A stretch of 64,000 nt of DNA. Source: Achromobacter deleyi (GTDB taxonomy: Bacteria; Pseudomonadota; Gammaproteobacteria; Burkholderiales; Burkholderiaceae_B). The notes below the pieces were generated by a model. It had not been told where the DNA came from and did no database searches. It was given only the letters and a program-made list of their open reading frames with translations. Location of the stretch: the NCBI RefSeq assembly GCF_016127315.1, contig NZ_CP065997.1, forward strand, positions 1,054,001 through 1,118,000, given 5' to 3'. Positions 45,934 to 55,473 of the stretch are shown piece by piece. The position numbers were made by a program, and so were the translations under genes. The stretch's first letter is position 1. Each line of letters opens with the position of its first letter.

Positions 45934-46923
45934 TTACTGCGCTTCGATCTTGGCCGCCTTGACCAGCGCGCCGTACTTGCGCGTCTCGGCGGCCTGCGAG
46001 GCCACCGGATCCAGGCCCGGCTGCGCCAGCACGCCACCGGCTTCCAGCATCTTGGCGCGGAATTGTTCCGACTTGAGCGTATCCGCCAGGGCCTCGCGCA
46101 GCTTGACGGCCACCGGCTCCGGCAGGCCGGCCGGACCGTACAGCGAGAACGTGATGCTGAGGTCAACCGCCTCGAAGCCCGGGGTCTCGGCCAGCGCGGG
46201 AATGTCCGGCGCCACCGGCGAGCGCTTGGGTTGCGTCACGCCCAGCGCCACGATCTTGTCGGCGCGCACTTGCGGCAGGCCCGAGGACAGCACCAGCATG
46301 CCGAAATCCAGCTGGCCGCTCATCAGGTCGGTCACCAGCGGCGACACGCCCCGGTACGGGACATGCTCGGCGCGCGTATTGGTTTCCTGGTTGATCATCT
46401 CGCCGGCCAGGTGCAGCGTGGTGCCGACGCCCGACGAACCGTAATTGAAGCTGCCCGGCGCGGTGGCGCGCAGCTTCTGCAGATATTCGGCGGCGGTCTT
46501 CACGCCGGAATTCTTGCTGGCCGCCAGCACCATCGGTTGCGTGGCGATCACGCCGAGGGCGGTGAAGTCCTTGGCGCCGTCGTATTTGACGGCGTTGTTG
46601 ATCATGCGGGCGACGACCATTTCATTGGTCGATCCCAGCAGCAGCGTGTAGCCGTCGGGCGTGGCGCGGGCCACGCGCTGCGCGCCGATGGTGCCGCCGG
46701 CGCCGCCGGCGTTCTCGACCACCACGCTCTGGCCGATGCGCTTGGCCAGCTCCTCGCCGAACAGGCGCGCGGTCAGGTCGACGCTGCCGCCGGCCGGATA
46801 GCCGACGATCAACGAGACCGGGTGGTCGGGGTAGCCGGCGGCGATGGCCGGCGAGGCGATCAACGAGGCGGCGGCACAGAGCGCGACCGACGCGCCGCGC
46901 AAGGCGTGCGGAACGAGTTTCAT
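45934..46923 (-). CDS. Bug/TctC-family solute-binding protein
   Basis: The 329-residue protein has a signal peptide (LCAAASLIASPAIAAG) and Bug motifs YPDHPVSLIVGYPAGGSVDLTAR, VVENAGGAGGTIGAQRVA and VPYRGVSPLVTDLMSGQ. The ATG at 46923 begins MKLVPHALRG; a longer frame is Arg-rich and not used. It is 2 bp from the AstE-like gene and may supply it with substrate; the transporter membrane components are not adjacent. Confidence 0.9.
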   Translation of the reverse strand: MKLVPHALRGASVALCAAASLIASPAIAAGYPDHPVSLIVGYPAGGSVDLTARLFGEELAKRIGQSVVVENAGGAGGTIGAQRVARATPDGYTLLLGSTNEMVVARMINNAVKYDGAKDFTALGVIATQPMVLAASKNSGVKTAAEYLQKLRATAPGSFNYGSSGVGTTLHLAGEMINQETNTRAEHVPYRGVSPLVTDLMSGQLDFGMLVLSSGLPQVRADKIVALGVTQPKRSPVAPDIPALAETPGFEAVDLSITFSLYGPAGLPEPVAVKLREALADTLKSEQFRAKMLEAGGVLAQPGLDPVASQAAETRKYGALVKAAKIEAQ

Positions 46924-47082
46924 GAATTTCTCCCTGGGGTGCTGAGGCGGACGGCGGCGCCGTCTCGTTCGAGTTTCGGGAGACATTCTGCGCGTGGGCC
47001 GGCGGCATGACGTGCCGAATCGGCACATTGCCGTGCTAATTCAGCTCGCCTGGCCTGCCCGTGCGGGCAGCGACGCGGCGCG

Positions 47083-47997
47083 TCAGGCCTTGCGATTGGC
47101 GGTGGCTTCCCAGGCTGCCTCGGCCAGATCGGCCAGCCGCGCCCGCGAACGGTACAGCCGCACCTCGAAGGCGATCTCGTCGCTGCGTCCGCCCAGTGAC
47201 ACCAGCGTGCCGCGGCGGCAGTCGGCCGCCACCATCGACCACGGCAACCAGGCCACGCCCAATCCCTTGAGCGCCGCGCCATGCGCGGCATCGAGCGAAT
47301 CGATGCGCACGAACGGCGTCAGCGCGTAGGGCGTGGATTCGAGCCGGTCGCCCAGGATGCGTTCCATCGACAGGCCGCCGGCGTAGGTGATCAGCGGCGC
47401 CGCCTGGCCGCCCTCGCTCAGCACGTAGCGCGCGCGGCCGCGGCCGTCGGCCTGGCTGACCGGCACCAGCTTGTCGGTGCCCAGGGTCATGTAGCGGTAG
47501 CGCACCGGGTTGAGCTGCATCGACAGCGCGGGGTGCTCGTAACAGCACAGCAGGTCGACCTTGCCCTGCTCCAGCCGCATCGCCATGTCTTCCATCTTGC
47601 CGGTGGAAATCTCCAGCTGCGTGCCTTCGACCAGCACCTTCGGCGCGCGGTGGCGCAGCCGCGCGATCCAGTCGCCCACCACGGTGCGCGACAGGCTGCG
47701 GCCGGTGGCGATGCGCAGCACCGCCTCGCCGCCCGCGCCGGAACTGCGGATGCGATGGCGCACCAGGCCCATCTGCTCGACCACCTGGGTGGCGGTCTTG
47801 AGCAGCGCCTCGCCCTCGGCGGTCAGCGTCACCGGCACGCGCTGGCGCTCCACCAGCGGCGCGCCGGCCCAGGCCTCGAGGGCGCGGATGCGGCGGCCGA
47901 AGGCCGGATGCGTGACGTGCCGCGCCTCGGCGGCGCGCACGAAACTGCCGCTCTGCGCCAGCGCGATCAGGTCTTCCAGCAGTTTCAGGTCGGCCAT
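47083..47997 (-). CDS. LysR-family transcriptional regulator
   Basis: The 304-residue protein has an N-terminal HTH (LLEDLIALAQSGSFVRAAEARHVTHPAFGRRIRALE) and an effector-binding domain (ATGRSLSRTVVGDW to FEVRLYRSR). It lies between the Bug/AstE genes and the hydrolase/GntR genes, all on the same strand. It may regulate the Bug/AstE pair. Confidence 0.88.
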   Translation of the reverse strand: MADLKLLEDLIALAQSGSFVRAAEARHVTHPAFGRRIRALEAWAGAPLVERQRVPVTLTAEGEALLKTATQVVEQMGLVRHRIRSSGAGGEAVLRIATGRSLSRTVVGDWIARLRHRAPKVLVEGTQLEISTGKMEDMAMRLEQGKVDLLCCYEHPALSMQLNPVRYRYMTLGTDKLVPVSQADGRGRARYVLSEGGQAAPLITYAGGLSMERILGDRLESTPYALTPFVRIDSLDAAHGAALKGLGVAWLPWSMVAADCRRGTLVSLGGRSDEIAFEVRLYRSRARLADLAEAAWEATANRKA

Positions 47998-48022
47998 GGC
48001 GCGCCCGTATCCGTCAACCCGC

Positions 48023-48907
48023 TCAGGCTTGCGCCAGGCCCATCATCGCCAGGGTGGCGCGGGTCAGGTCGCTGGCCGGATCCTCCAGCTCGTTCACCAG
48101 GTCGAAGTGATTGCAATGCGGCGTCGGAATGCGCGTGGCTTGCAGGCCGGCGCCGGTCCAGGCGCGCTCGAAGGCTTCGGTCTGGTTCTTGAAACCCTGG
48201 GTCTCCAGGCCGCCGACCGCCAGCAGCATCGGGCCGGCGCGTTCGGGCAGGTTGAAGATCGGACTGTGACGCGCCGCCTGCTCCGGCGTCAGCCGCAGCC
48301 AGGTATTGGGCAGGACGTCGCACAACGGCCGCAGGTCGAACAGGCCGCTCAGCGCCAGCGTACCCTTGACCACGTCGTCCGGCACGCCGTAGCTCGCCGG
48401 CCAGGCGGGCGCGGCCAGCATCGCGGCCAGGTGGCCGCCGGCCGAACTGCCGCCGACGTAGATGCGCTCGGGATCGACGCCGTACGCCGCCGCGTTGTGA
48501 TACAGCCAGGCCAGCGCCGAGCGCATCTCGCGCACGATTTCCGGCAGCGTCGCTTCGGGCGCCAGCGTGTATTCGGGCACCGCCACCGCGGCGCCGGCCG
48601 CGTTGAAGGCCTCGGCCATGACCGGCGCGTCTTCCTTGCGCTGCGCGCGCCAGTAGCCGCCGTGGATGAACACGAACAACGGCGCCGGACCGCGGTTGGC
48701 GGCGGGCAGGAACAGGTCCAGCCGCTCGTCCTGGCCCATGCCGTAGCGCAGGTTCAGCAGGCCGGGGCGGCGCGACTTCACCGCGGCGGCCGATTCGGCG
48801 TAGCGGCGCACGCAGGCGTCGAAGTCCGCCACCGACTCGCGGGCGTTGTATTGCACCTCGCGCTCGGCGATGGTGGGGAAAAAGAGATCGATGTCCGCGT
48901 CACGCAT
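48023..48907 (-). CDS. Alpha/beta hydrolase (esterase/kynurenine-formamidase-like)
   Basis: The 294-residue protein has the HGG oxyanion motif FVFIHGGYWRAQ, the nucleophile elbow VGGSSAGGHLA and a C-terminal His in PHCNHFDLV, the pattern of the HGG/BNA7-like esterases (kynurenine formamidase group). No signal peptide is seen. The start at 48907 overlaps the upstream GntR gene's end by 8 nt, so they are coupled. Confidence 0.82.
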   Translation of the reverse strand: MRDADIDLFFPTIAEREVQYNARESVADFDACVRRYAESAAAVKSRRPGLLNLRYGMGQDERLDLFLPAANRGPAPLFVFIHGGYWRAQRKEDAPVMAEAFNAAGAAVAVPEYTLAPEATLPEIVREMRSALAWLYHNAAAYGVDPERIYVGGSSAGGHLAAMLAAPAWPASYGVPDDVVKGTLALSGLFDLRPLCDVLPNTWLRLTPEQAARHSPIFNLPERAGPMLLAVGGLETQGFKNQTEAFERAWTGAGLQATRIPTPHCNHFDLVNELEDPASDLTRATLAMMGLAQA

Positions 48908-49661
48908 GAATGGCCTGCCTGTCGTCCTGGGAAATGATGTGTTCGATGAACTGCGCCGTCTTGCGGTAATGCGCCGCCAGCATCGCCACCGAACGCTCGA
49001 CGTCGCGCGACAGCGCGGCATCGAGCAACTGGCGGTGCTCGTCGTCGACATTGCGCTCGGGGCCGTAGGCCGTGGCGCCGGCGCGCGCCGGGCGCCGATA
49101 GCGCTCGGTCTGCGCGTACAGCTGCGTGGACAGGTCCAGCAGCCAGTGCGAGCGGCAGGCGCCGATCAGCGCGTGGTGGAAATCCAGGTGGCGCGCTTCG
49201 AGCGATTCCTCCAGCTCCTGGCTGGGCGGCACGGCCTCGCCGGCGCGCTGCGCGGCCAGCGTCAGCGCGTGGTAGGCGCCGACCAGCCGCGCTTCCCAGG
49301 CATCGTCGGCATTGGCCAGCGAGCGCCGCAGCGCGTCGCAATCGATCAGGATGCGGGTTTCGCAGGCGTCCCACATTTCCTCGACCGACAGCGGCGCGAT
49401 GCGAAAGCCGCGCGAGGTGGTGGTGATCACCATGCGTTCGCTGCGCAGCCGGTTCAGGGCTTCGCGGATCGGGGAAAAGCTGCTGCCGTAGCGCTGCTTG
49501 AGCAATTCCAGGCGCAGCGACTGGCCGGGCGCGAACGCGCCGCTCATGATGTCGCGCCGGAGCAGGCGGTAGACCTGCTCGGACAGCGTGATTTCCTCTA
49601 CCTCGGCGTTCCCGTCGGCTCCGGGCTCGTCCTGGCGGGAAGCTTTGATTCTTGGCTTCAA
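48900..49661 (-). CDS. GntR-family regulator (FCD subfamily)
   Basis: The 253-residue regulator has a winged HTH (LSEQVYRLLRRDIMSGAFAPGQSLRLELLKQRYGSSFSPIREAL) and an FCD domain (MWDACETRILIDCDALRRSL). It lies downstream of the nitrilase gene and upstream of the hydrolase. It is a plausible regulator for this minus-strand catabolic region. Confidence 0.88.
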   Translation of the reverse strand: MKPRIKASRQDEPGADGNAEVEEITLSEQVYRLLRRDIMSGAFAPGQSLRLELLKQRYGSSFSPIREALNRLRSERMVITTTSRGFRIAPLSVEEMWDACETRILIDCDALRRSLANADDAWEARLVGAYHALTLAAQRAGEAVPPSQELEESLEARHLDFHHALIGACRSHWLLDLSTQLYAQTERYRRPARAGATAYGPERNVDDEHRQLLDAALSRDVERSVAMLAAHYRKTAQFIEHIISQDDRQAIHA

Positions 49662-49749
49662 CGTGCTCTCCAGATGTCAGCGGCCGGCTGGCCGGCCCCG
49701 GGGCCAGCGGGCGCTCAGGCGGCCCATTCTACCCGCCGGCCGGCCGTGC

Positions 49750-50787
49750 TCACCCGCGCGCCTCGCGCGGCGTTTCCGGCTGCGGATCGAGGTCCCAGCC
49801 CGTCTCGTCGCCTGCCGCTCCGTCCTGGTCGTCGTAGCGCGCCGCCTGCAGCGGACGCCGGTTCACGCGCAGGTCGAACACGTCGAAACGGTTGTAGTGG
49901 CCGACGATGTCGTGCATCTGGCGCGGCTGGATGCAGCGCGACAGGTCGATGTCGGCGTAGACGATGCCCTCGTCGTCGATCAGCGGCTCGCCGATGACGC
50001 GGCCGTCCGGCCCCAATATCCCCGAAAAGGCGCTGTTGCGGCGCGCCAGCATCTCGCGCGCTTCCGGATGGCTGGCGCTGATGGCGTCCTGGATCTCGGT
50101 GGAAATGGTCGAGCACGACACCACCGTGAACACCTTCCCCTCGAACGAATGCGCCGCCGCCCGCAGGCGGATGGCCTCGGCCATGTCGTAATCGGGCGGC
50201 GCCACCGGCAGCGAGATATAGCTGGCGACGTGCACCATTTCACCCTGCGCCAGCAGCGAGAAGCGCGCCAGCGTGTTGGTGTTCTCGCCGCAGGCCAGGC
50301 CGCCGAGCTTGCCGACCGAGGTGTCGTACACGCGCAGCGATTCGCCGTCGCCATGCGCCCAGGTCAGTTTTTCGGCCCAGGTCGGCACCAGCTTGCGATG
50401 GCGGCCCAGGACGCGGCCCTCTTCGTTGATGAAGACCATGGTGTTGTAGATCGTGCCCACGCCATGGCGGCTGCGCTCGTTCACGCCCACCACCACGTTG
50501 ACGCGGTGCTGGCGCGCCGCCTGGGCGATGCGGCGGATCTCCGGGCCGGGCAGTTCGATGGCGCTCTTGCAGAGTTTTTCGAACCAGGGGCTGCCCTGCA
50601 CCGGGTTCATCACCCAGCTCCAGTAGGGATAGGCCGAGACGAACACCTCGGGAAAGGCCACCAGGCTGGCGCCGTTGCCGGCGGCCTCGGCGATCAGCGC
50701 GCAGGTCTTGTCGACGGTGGCGTCGGTGTCCAGGAAAACCGGGACCGCCTGGACGGCGGCGGCCTTGAAGACGGGCAGGTTCAACAT
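49750..50787 (-). CDS. Nitrilase (carbon-nitrogen hydrolase)
   Basis: The 345-residue protein has the Glu-Lys-Cys triad of nitrilases: Glu47 in VAFPEVFVSAYPYW, Lys132 in GRHRKLVPTWAEK and Cys166 in LGGLACGENTNTLAR. The CGENTNTLAR pattern is that of true nitrilases (EC 3.5.5.1-type; arylacetonitrile or aliphatic) rather than amidases. It hydrolyses nitriles to acids and ammonia in the cytoplasm. It follows livF by 20 bp, so it is probably co-transcribed with the transporter. Confidence 0.88.
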   Translation of the reverse strand: MLNLPVFKAAAVQAVPVFLDTDATVDKTCALIAEAAGNGASLVAFPEVFVSAYPYWSWVMNPVQGSPWFEKLCKSAIELPGPEIRRIAQAARQHRVNVVVGVNERSRHGVGTIYNTMVFINEEGRVLGRHRKLVPTWAEKLTWAHGDGESLRVYDTSVGKLGGLACGENTNTLARFSLLAQGEMVHVASYISLPVAPPDYDMAEAIRLRAAAHSFEGKVFTVVSCSTISTEIQDAISASHPEAREMLARRNSAFSGILGPDGRVIGEPLIDDEGIVYADIDLSRCIQPRQMHDIVGHYNRFDVFDLRVNRRPLQAARYDDQDGAAGDETGWDLDPQPETPREARG

Positions 50788-50807
50788 GCGTGTGGCTCCT
50801 ATTGCGG

Positions 50808-51500
50808 TCAGATGCCGAGATAACGTTGCGCCAGTTCGGGCTGCGCGGACAGTTCCGCGGGCGCGCCCGACCAGGCCACGCGGCCCTTGTCGACGATGTA
50901 GTGGCGGTCTACCAGCGTCGCCATCTCGGGCAGGTTCTTGTCGATCACCAGGATGGTCTGGCCCTCGGCCTTCAGCGCCCGCAGGCAACGCCAGATTTCC
51001 TGGCGGATCAGCGGGGCCAGCCCTTCGGTGGCCTCGTCCAGGATCAGCAGCTTGGGATTGGTCATGAGCGCGCGGCCGACCACCAGCATCTGCTGCTCGC
51101 CGCCCGACAGCGTGCGCGACGACTGCGCGCGGCGCTCTTTCAGGCGCGGGAACAGCGCGTAGACCCGCGCCAGGTCCCAGCCGCCAGGCGCGGCGCGCGA
51201 GGTCGCCACCAGGTTCTCTTCCACCGACAGCGAGCCGAACACGCGCCGCCCTTCCGGCACCAGCCCCACGCCCAGCCGCGCCACCACGCTGGGCGCGGGC
51301 CGCGACAGCGTCTGGCCGCGGAACTGGACCTGCCCGCCGGTGGCCGGCAGCATGCCCATCAGCGTCTTGATGGTGGTGGTCTTGCCCATGCCGTTGCGGC
51401 CGATCAACGAGATCACCTCGCCCTCGGCGGCCTCGAAGGCCATGCCGAACAGCACCTTGCTCGACCCGTAGCCGCCGGTCAGGCCCTCAACCTTCAACAT
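50808..51500 (-). CDS. livF: Branched-chain amino acid-type ABC transporter ATP-binding protein LivF
   Basis: The 230-residue ABC ATPase has Walker A IGRNGMGKTTTIKTL, signature LSGGEQQMLVVGRAL and Walker B LLILDEATEGLAP. It is the second HAAT-family ATPase and overlaps livG by 14 nt. It energises the uptake system whose ligand is inferred from the surrounding aromatic genes. Confidence 0.93.
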   Translation of the reverse strand: MLKVEGLTGGYGSSKVLFGMAFEAAEGEVISLIGRNGMGKTTTIKTLMGMLPATGGQVQFRGQTLSRPAPSVVARLGVGLVPEGRRVFGSLSVEENLVATSRAAPGGWDLARVYALFPRLKERRAQSSRTLSGGEQQMLVVGRALMTNPKLLILDEATEGLAPLIRQEIWRCLRALKAEGQTILVIDKNLPEMATLVDRHYIVDKGRVAWSGAPAELSAQPELAQRYLGI

Positions 51501-52242
51501 GTTCTTCTCCCAGGTAGGCGGCGCGCACTTCCGGATGGCGCCGCACCTCGTCGGGTGCGCCGCTGAACACCACCTTGCCGTAGACCAGCACGCTGATGCG
51601 GTCGGCCAGCGCGAACACCGCATCCATGTCGTGCTCGACCAGCAGGATGCCGTAGTCGCCCTTCATGCCCAGCAGCAGGCGCGTCATGCGCGCCGATTCC
51701 TCCGGCCCCATGCCGGCCATGGGCTCGTCCAGCAGCAGCAGGCGCGGCGAGCGCGCCAGGGCCACCGCCAGTTCCAGCTGGCGCTTCTCGCCGTGCGCCA
51801 GGTCGGCGGTGCGCACGTGGCGCCGGTCCGCCAGGCCGACGTGCGTCAGCCATTGCATCGCCTGCGCCTTCAGGCCCGCGTCGCGGCGCGGGTCGGACCA
51901 GGCGCCAAAGGCGCGGCCGCCCTTGAGCATGCTGGACAGGATGACATTTTCCAGCGCGGTGTATTCCTGGCACAGCTCGGTGATCTGGAACGAACGGCCC
52001 AGCCCCAGGCGGGCGCGCTCGAAGGCGCGCAGCGCCGTCACGTCGCGCCCGTCCAGTTCGATGGTGCCCGAGTCCGGCCGAATCTCGCCGCAGATCTGCG
52101 CGATCAGCGTCGACTTGCCGGCGCCGTTCGGGCCGATGATGGCGTGGATCTCCCCGACGCGCACGTCCAGGTCCACGCCGTTGGTGGCAACGACAGCGTC
52201 GAAGGCCTTGCGCAGCCCGGATAGACGCAACAGCGTCTGCAT
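51487..52242 (-). CDS. livG: Branched-chain amino acid-type ABC transporter ATP-binding protein LivG
   Basis: The 251-residue ABC ATPase has Walker A IIGPNGAGKSTLIAQI, a LAHGEKRQLELA signature and Walker B LLLLDEPMAGMGPEES. The ATG at 52242 (MQTLLRLSG) was chosen; an upstream extension covers the intergenic repeat. A 109-bp gap with a palindromic repeat precedes it. Confidence 0.93.
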   Translation of the reverse strand: MQTLLRLSGLRKAFDAVVATNGVDLDVRVGEIHAIIGPNGAGKSTLIAQICGEIRPDSGTIELDGRDVTALRAFERARLGLGRSFQITELCQEYTALENVILSSMLKGGRAFGAWSDPRRDAGLKAQAMQWLTHVGLADRRHVRTADLAHGEKRQLELAVALARSPRLLLLDEPMAGMGPEESARMTRLLLGMKGDYGILLVEHDMDAVFALADRISVLVYGKVVFSGAPDEVRRHPEVRAAYLGEEHVEG

Positions 52243-52280
52243 ATCAGTCGTCTCCAATGTCGATGCCTCATCGGGATGCC

Positions 52281-52348
52281 GCGGAGCCGGCTCCGCCGGT
52301 CCGCTGGCATGCCCCCTAGAGGGGGAAGCGCGCAGCGCGTCGGGGGTG
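52281..52348. repeat. Extragenic palindromic repeat inside the liv operon
   Basis: GCGGAGCCGGCTCCGC (52281-52296) is a perfect 16-nt palindrome. It is followed by GCCCCCTAGAGGGGG and GGAAGCGCGCAGCGCG then TCGGGGGTG, a series of short dyads. Similar CCCCCTNNAGGGGG plus CGCGNAGCG modules recur as intergenic elements in Bordetella, Achromobacter and Comamonadaceae genomes, as I recall. Confidence 0.7.
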
Positions 52349-52351
52349 AGC

Positions 52352-53338
52352 TCAATCCGCATGGCGCGTCTCCAGCAGGCGGCCGAACAGTCCCTTCTGG
52401 CCCCACAACACCACCAGCACCAATACCGGCCCCATGTACAGCAGCCAATGCTCGGTCAGCGACGACAGCACCTGCTCCAACCCCAGGAACACCGCCGCGC
52501 CCGCGATCGGCCCCAGCAGCGTGCCCACGCCGCCCAGGATGACGATGGCCATCAGCTCGCCCGACTTGGTCCAGGCCGCCATGTCGGGCGTCACCAGCCC
52601 CGCGTAGTTGGCCCACAGCACGCCCGCCAGGCCGGTGCCCACCGCCGACAGCACGAAGGCGCTCAGGCGGTACGGCGTGGGCGCCACGCCCAGGTTGATG
52701 GCGCGCCGCTCGCTCTGGCGCAGCGCCTGCAGCACCATGCCGAAGCGCGAGTTGGTGATGCGGATGCACAACAGCGTCCAGGCGGTCAGCAGCGCCAGGC
52801 AGACGTAGTAGAACGTCAGCGGGTTCTCCAGGTTCATGCCCGGCAGCACGTTGCGCTGCGAGATCATCAGGCCGTCGTCGCCGCCATAGAACTGCAGCGA
52901 CACCAGGATGAAATACACCATCTGCCCGAACGCCAGCGTGATCATGATGAACTGCACGCCGCGCGTGCGCAGCGCCAGGTAGCCGAACAGCCAGCCCGCC
53001 AGCGCGCACACCGCCATGGCGATCGGCCACACCACCAGCGCGGCGTTGCTGCCGGCCCAGCCGAACAAGGGACCGGCCTCGGTGGTGTGGAAGGCGATGA
53101 TGCCCACCGCATAGCCGCCCAGCCCGAAGAACATCGCATGGCCGAAGCTGACCATGGCGCCGTAGCCGATCACCAGGTCCAGGCTGACCGCGGCCAGGCC
53201 GTAGATCAGGAAGCGCGTCACCACGCCGATCAGGAAGGGCGTGTCGGTGGCCGCCGCCGCGCCCGGCAGCGCCAGCAGCAGGATCAGCCCGGCCAACCCC
53301 CAGCGCGCGCGATTCGAAAGTGTCTTTGCCATCATCAT
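52352..53338 (-). CDS. livM: Branched-chain amino acid-type ABC transporter permease LivM
   Basis: The 328-residue membrane protein has 9-10 helices and the LivM pattern SLDLVIGYGAMVSFGHAMFFGLGGYAVG and GGVGTLLGPIAGAAVF. The ATG at 53338 overlaps the livH stop by 4 nt. It forms the channel with LivH. Confidence 0.93.
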   Translation of the reverse strand: MMMAKTLSNRARWGLAGLILLLALPGAAAATDTPFLIGVVTRFLIYGLAAVSLDLVIGYGAMVSFGHAMFFGLGGYAVGIIAFHTTEAGPLFGWAGSNAALVVWPIAMAVCALAGWLFGYLALRTRGVQFIMITLAFGQMVYFILVSLQFYGGDDGLMISQRNVLPGMNLENPLTFYYVCLALLTAWTLLCIRITNSRFGMVLQALRQSERRAINLGVAPTPYRLSAFVLSAVGTGLAGVLWANYAGLVTPDMAAWTKSGELMAIVILGGVGTLLGPIAGAAVFLGLEQVLSSLTEHWLLYMGPVLVLVVLWGQKGLFGRLLETRHAD

Positions 53339-54249
53339 CCTCGCGCCGGGAACAGGCCGCCCGGCTTGGCGATCAGCACGATCGCCATCAACACATAGAT
53401 ACTGGCCGACGCCAGGCCCGCCGCCAGCGGATCCGCCGTGGCCGGCGAGAACACCGCGCCCAGCAGCTGCGGCAGGAAGGCCCGCCCCATGCTGTCGACC
53501 ATGCCGACCAGCAAGGCCCCCGCCAGCGCGCCGCGCACCGAGCCCACGCCGCCGATCACGATGACCACGAAAGTGGTGATCAGGATGCGCTCGCCCATGC
53601 CGATCTCCACCGCCAGCAGCGGCGCGGCCATCACGCCCGCCAGGCCGCACAGCAGCGCGCCCAGGCCGAACACCAGGGTGTAGAGCTTCTTGATGTCCAC
53701 GCCCAGCGCGTCGACCATTTCACGGTCGTCGGCGCCGGCGCGGATCAGCATGCCGATGCGGGTGCGGTTCACCAGCCACCACAGCCCCACCGCCACCAGC
53801 GCGCCGACGGCGATGAACGACAGCCGGATCAACGGATACTGGAAGCCCGGCGCCAGCGTCACCGCGCCTTCCAGGAAGGACGGGATGCCGACCAGCGGCG
53901 GTCGCCGGCCGAAGATCAGGCTGACCGCCTCATTGGAGAACAGCAGCAGGCCGAAGGTGGCCAGCACCTGGTACAGGTGGTCGCGCTTGTACAGCTTGCG
54001 GATCACCAGCACCTCGACCGACAGGCCGTACAGCCCCGCCCCCAGCAGCGCCGCCAGCACGCCCGCCAGGAACGAGCCGGTGGTGCCGATGGCGTAGGCC
54101 GCGCAGTACGCGCCCACCATGTAGAACGAGCCGTGGGTCAGGTTCACCACGCCCATGATCCCGAAGATCAGGGTCAGCCCGGCGGCGAGCAGGAACAGCA
54201 TCGCGCCGAACTGCAGCCCGTTGAGCAACTGTTCGAAGAGCAATGTCAT
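53335..54249 (-). CDS. livH: Branched-chain amino acid-type ABC transporter permease LivH
   Basis: The 304-residue membrane protein has LLNGLQFGAMLFLLAAGLTLIFGIMGVVNLTHG (the LivH start) and VIVIGGVGSVRGALAGALLVG. It overlaps the binding-protein gene by 4 nt and livM by 4 nt, a compact operon. Confidence 0.93.
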   Translation of the reverse strand: MTLLFEQLLNGLQFGAMLFLLAAGLTLIFGIMGVVNLTHGSFYMVGAYCAAYAIGTTGSFLAGVLAALLGAGLYGLSVEVLVIRKLYKRDHLYQVLATFGLLLFSNEAVSLIFGRRPPLVGIPSFLEGAVTLAPGFQYPLIRLSFIAVGALVAVGLWWLVNRTRIGMLIRAGADDREMVDALGVDIKKLYTLVFGLGALLCGLAGVMAAPLLAVEIGMGERILITTFVVIVIGGVGSVRGALAGALLVGMVDSMGRAFLPQLLGAVFSPATADPLAAGLASASIYVLMAIVLIAKPGGLFPARG

Positions 54250-55415
54250 GACGGCATCTTGCAGAATTGGGCGTAGGCGTCTTTGTCATCGGACACCAGC
54301 TTGCGCACCAGGTGCGGCGACAGGCCGCCGTCGGCGTCCTTCTCGATGCGCATCAGGTACAGGTCCTGCACCGGATGCTGGTTGGTGTTCATGCTGAACT
54401 TGCCGCGCAGCGAGGCGAAGTCCGGCTTGCGCAGCGCCGCGCGGAACTCGGCCTGGCGCGACAGGTCGCCGCCGGTGGCCTTCAGGCCGACGCCGATAAG
54501 CTGCGCCGTGTCATAGGCCTGCATGGCGTAATCGGTGGGCACGCGGCCATAGGCTTCCTTGAACGCCTGCACGAAGGCTTTGGACTGCGGATTGTCGAAG
54601 TCCTGCGACCAGATGCCGGTGATGTAGGCGCCCTGCGCCGCGTCGCCGGTGGCCTTGATCATGCGCGCATCCATCGAGAAGCTCGGCATCAGCATCGGCA
54701 CGGTCTTGTTCAGGCCGGCCGCGGCGTACTGCTTGACGAAGTTGATGCCGGTGCCGCCCGGATGGAACTGGTAGACGGCATCGGGCGCCAGCGACCGCAC
54801 CCGCGCCAGCTCGACCGAGAAGTCCGACTGGTCCAGCTTGGTGTAGATCTCGGCCACCACCTCGCCCTTGTAGGTGCGCTTGAAACCCTCGATGGCGTCG
54901 CGCCCGGCCTGGTAGTTCGGCGCCAGCAGCGCCACGCGCTTGTAGCCCAGCTCGTTGGCGGCCACGCCGCCCGCGGTGTGGAAGGCATCGTTCTGGTACG
55001 AGGCCACGAAATAGTTCGGGTCGCACTTCTCGCCGGCGAAGCTCGACGGGCCGGGGTTCAGGCTGACGTAGAATGCGCCCGACTTGACCACGCCCGGTGC
55101 CACCGCCGCCAGCACGTTCGAAAAGTTCACGCCGGTGAACAACTTGATGCCCGACTGCAGCATGCGGTCGGCCGCCTGCTTGGCATTGGCCGGCTTGAGG
55201 CCGTCGTCCTCGATCACCAGCTGCACCGGCACCCCGCCCAGCTTGCCGCCGCCCTGCTTGATCGCCAGATTGAAGGCGTCGCGCTCGTCCTCGCCGATGT
55301 AGCCGGCAGGCGTCGACAGCGTGGCGATGAAGCCGATCCTGACCGGCTCCGCGGCGTGCGCGATGCCCCCCAGCGTCCAGGCCAGGCCCGCCGCCAACAT
55401 GGTTTGCTTGATCAT
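54246..55415 (-). CDS. ABC transporter substrate-binding protein (Peripla_BP_6, LivK-like)
   Basis: The 389-residue protein has a Sec signal (MLAAGLAWTLGGIAHA) and a periplasmic-binding fold (VRIGFIATLSTPAGYIGEDERDAF, then LALLAPNYQAGRDAIEGFKRTY, split here by small gaps). It is the family seen with aromatic or branched-chain uptake systems. Its neighbours (dioxygenase, FAH, nitrilase) suggest an aromatic or nitrile-derived ligand. Confidence 0.9.
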   Translation of the reverse strand: MIKQTMLAAGLAWTLGGIAHAAEPVRIGFIATLSTPAGYIGEDERDAFNLAIKQGGGKLGGVPVQLVIEDDGLKPANAKQAADRMLQSGIKLFTGVNFSNVLAAVAPGVVKSGAFYVSLNPGPSSFAGEKCDPNYFVASYQNDAFHTAGGVAANELGYKRVALLAPNYQAGRDAIEGFKRTYKGEVVAEIYTKLDQSDFSVELARVRSLAPDAVYQFHPGGTGINFVKQYAAAGLNKTVPMLMPSFSMDARMIKATGDAAQGAYITGIWSQDFDNPQSKAFVQAFKEAYGRVPTDYAMQAYDTAQLIGVGLKATGGDLSRQAEFRAALRKPDFASLRGKFSMNTNQHPVQDLYLMRIEKDADGGLSPHLVRKLVSDDKDAYAQFCKMPS

Positions 55416-55473
55416 TGTTTTCCCCTTGGAGACCGCCGCGCCCGCCGTCTCGTGGCGGGCGCTGGAATTTCGC

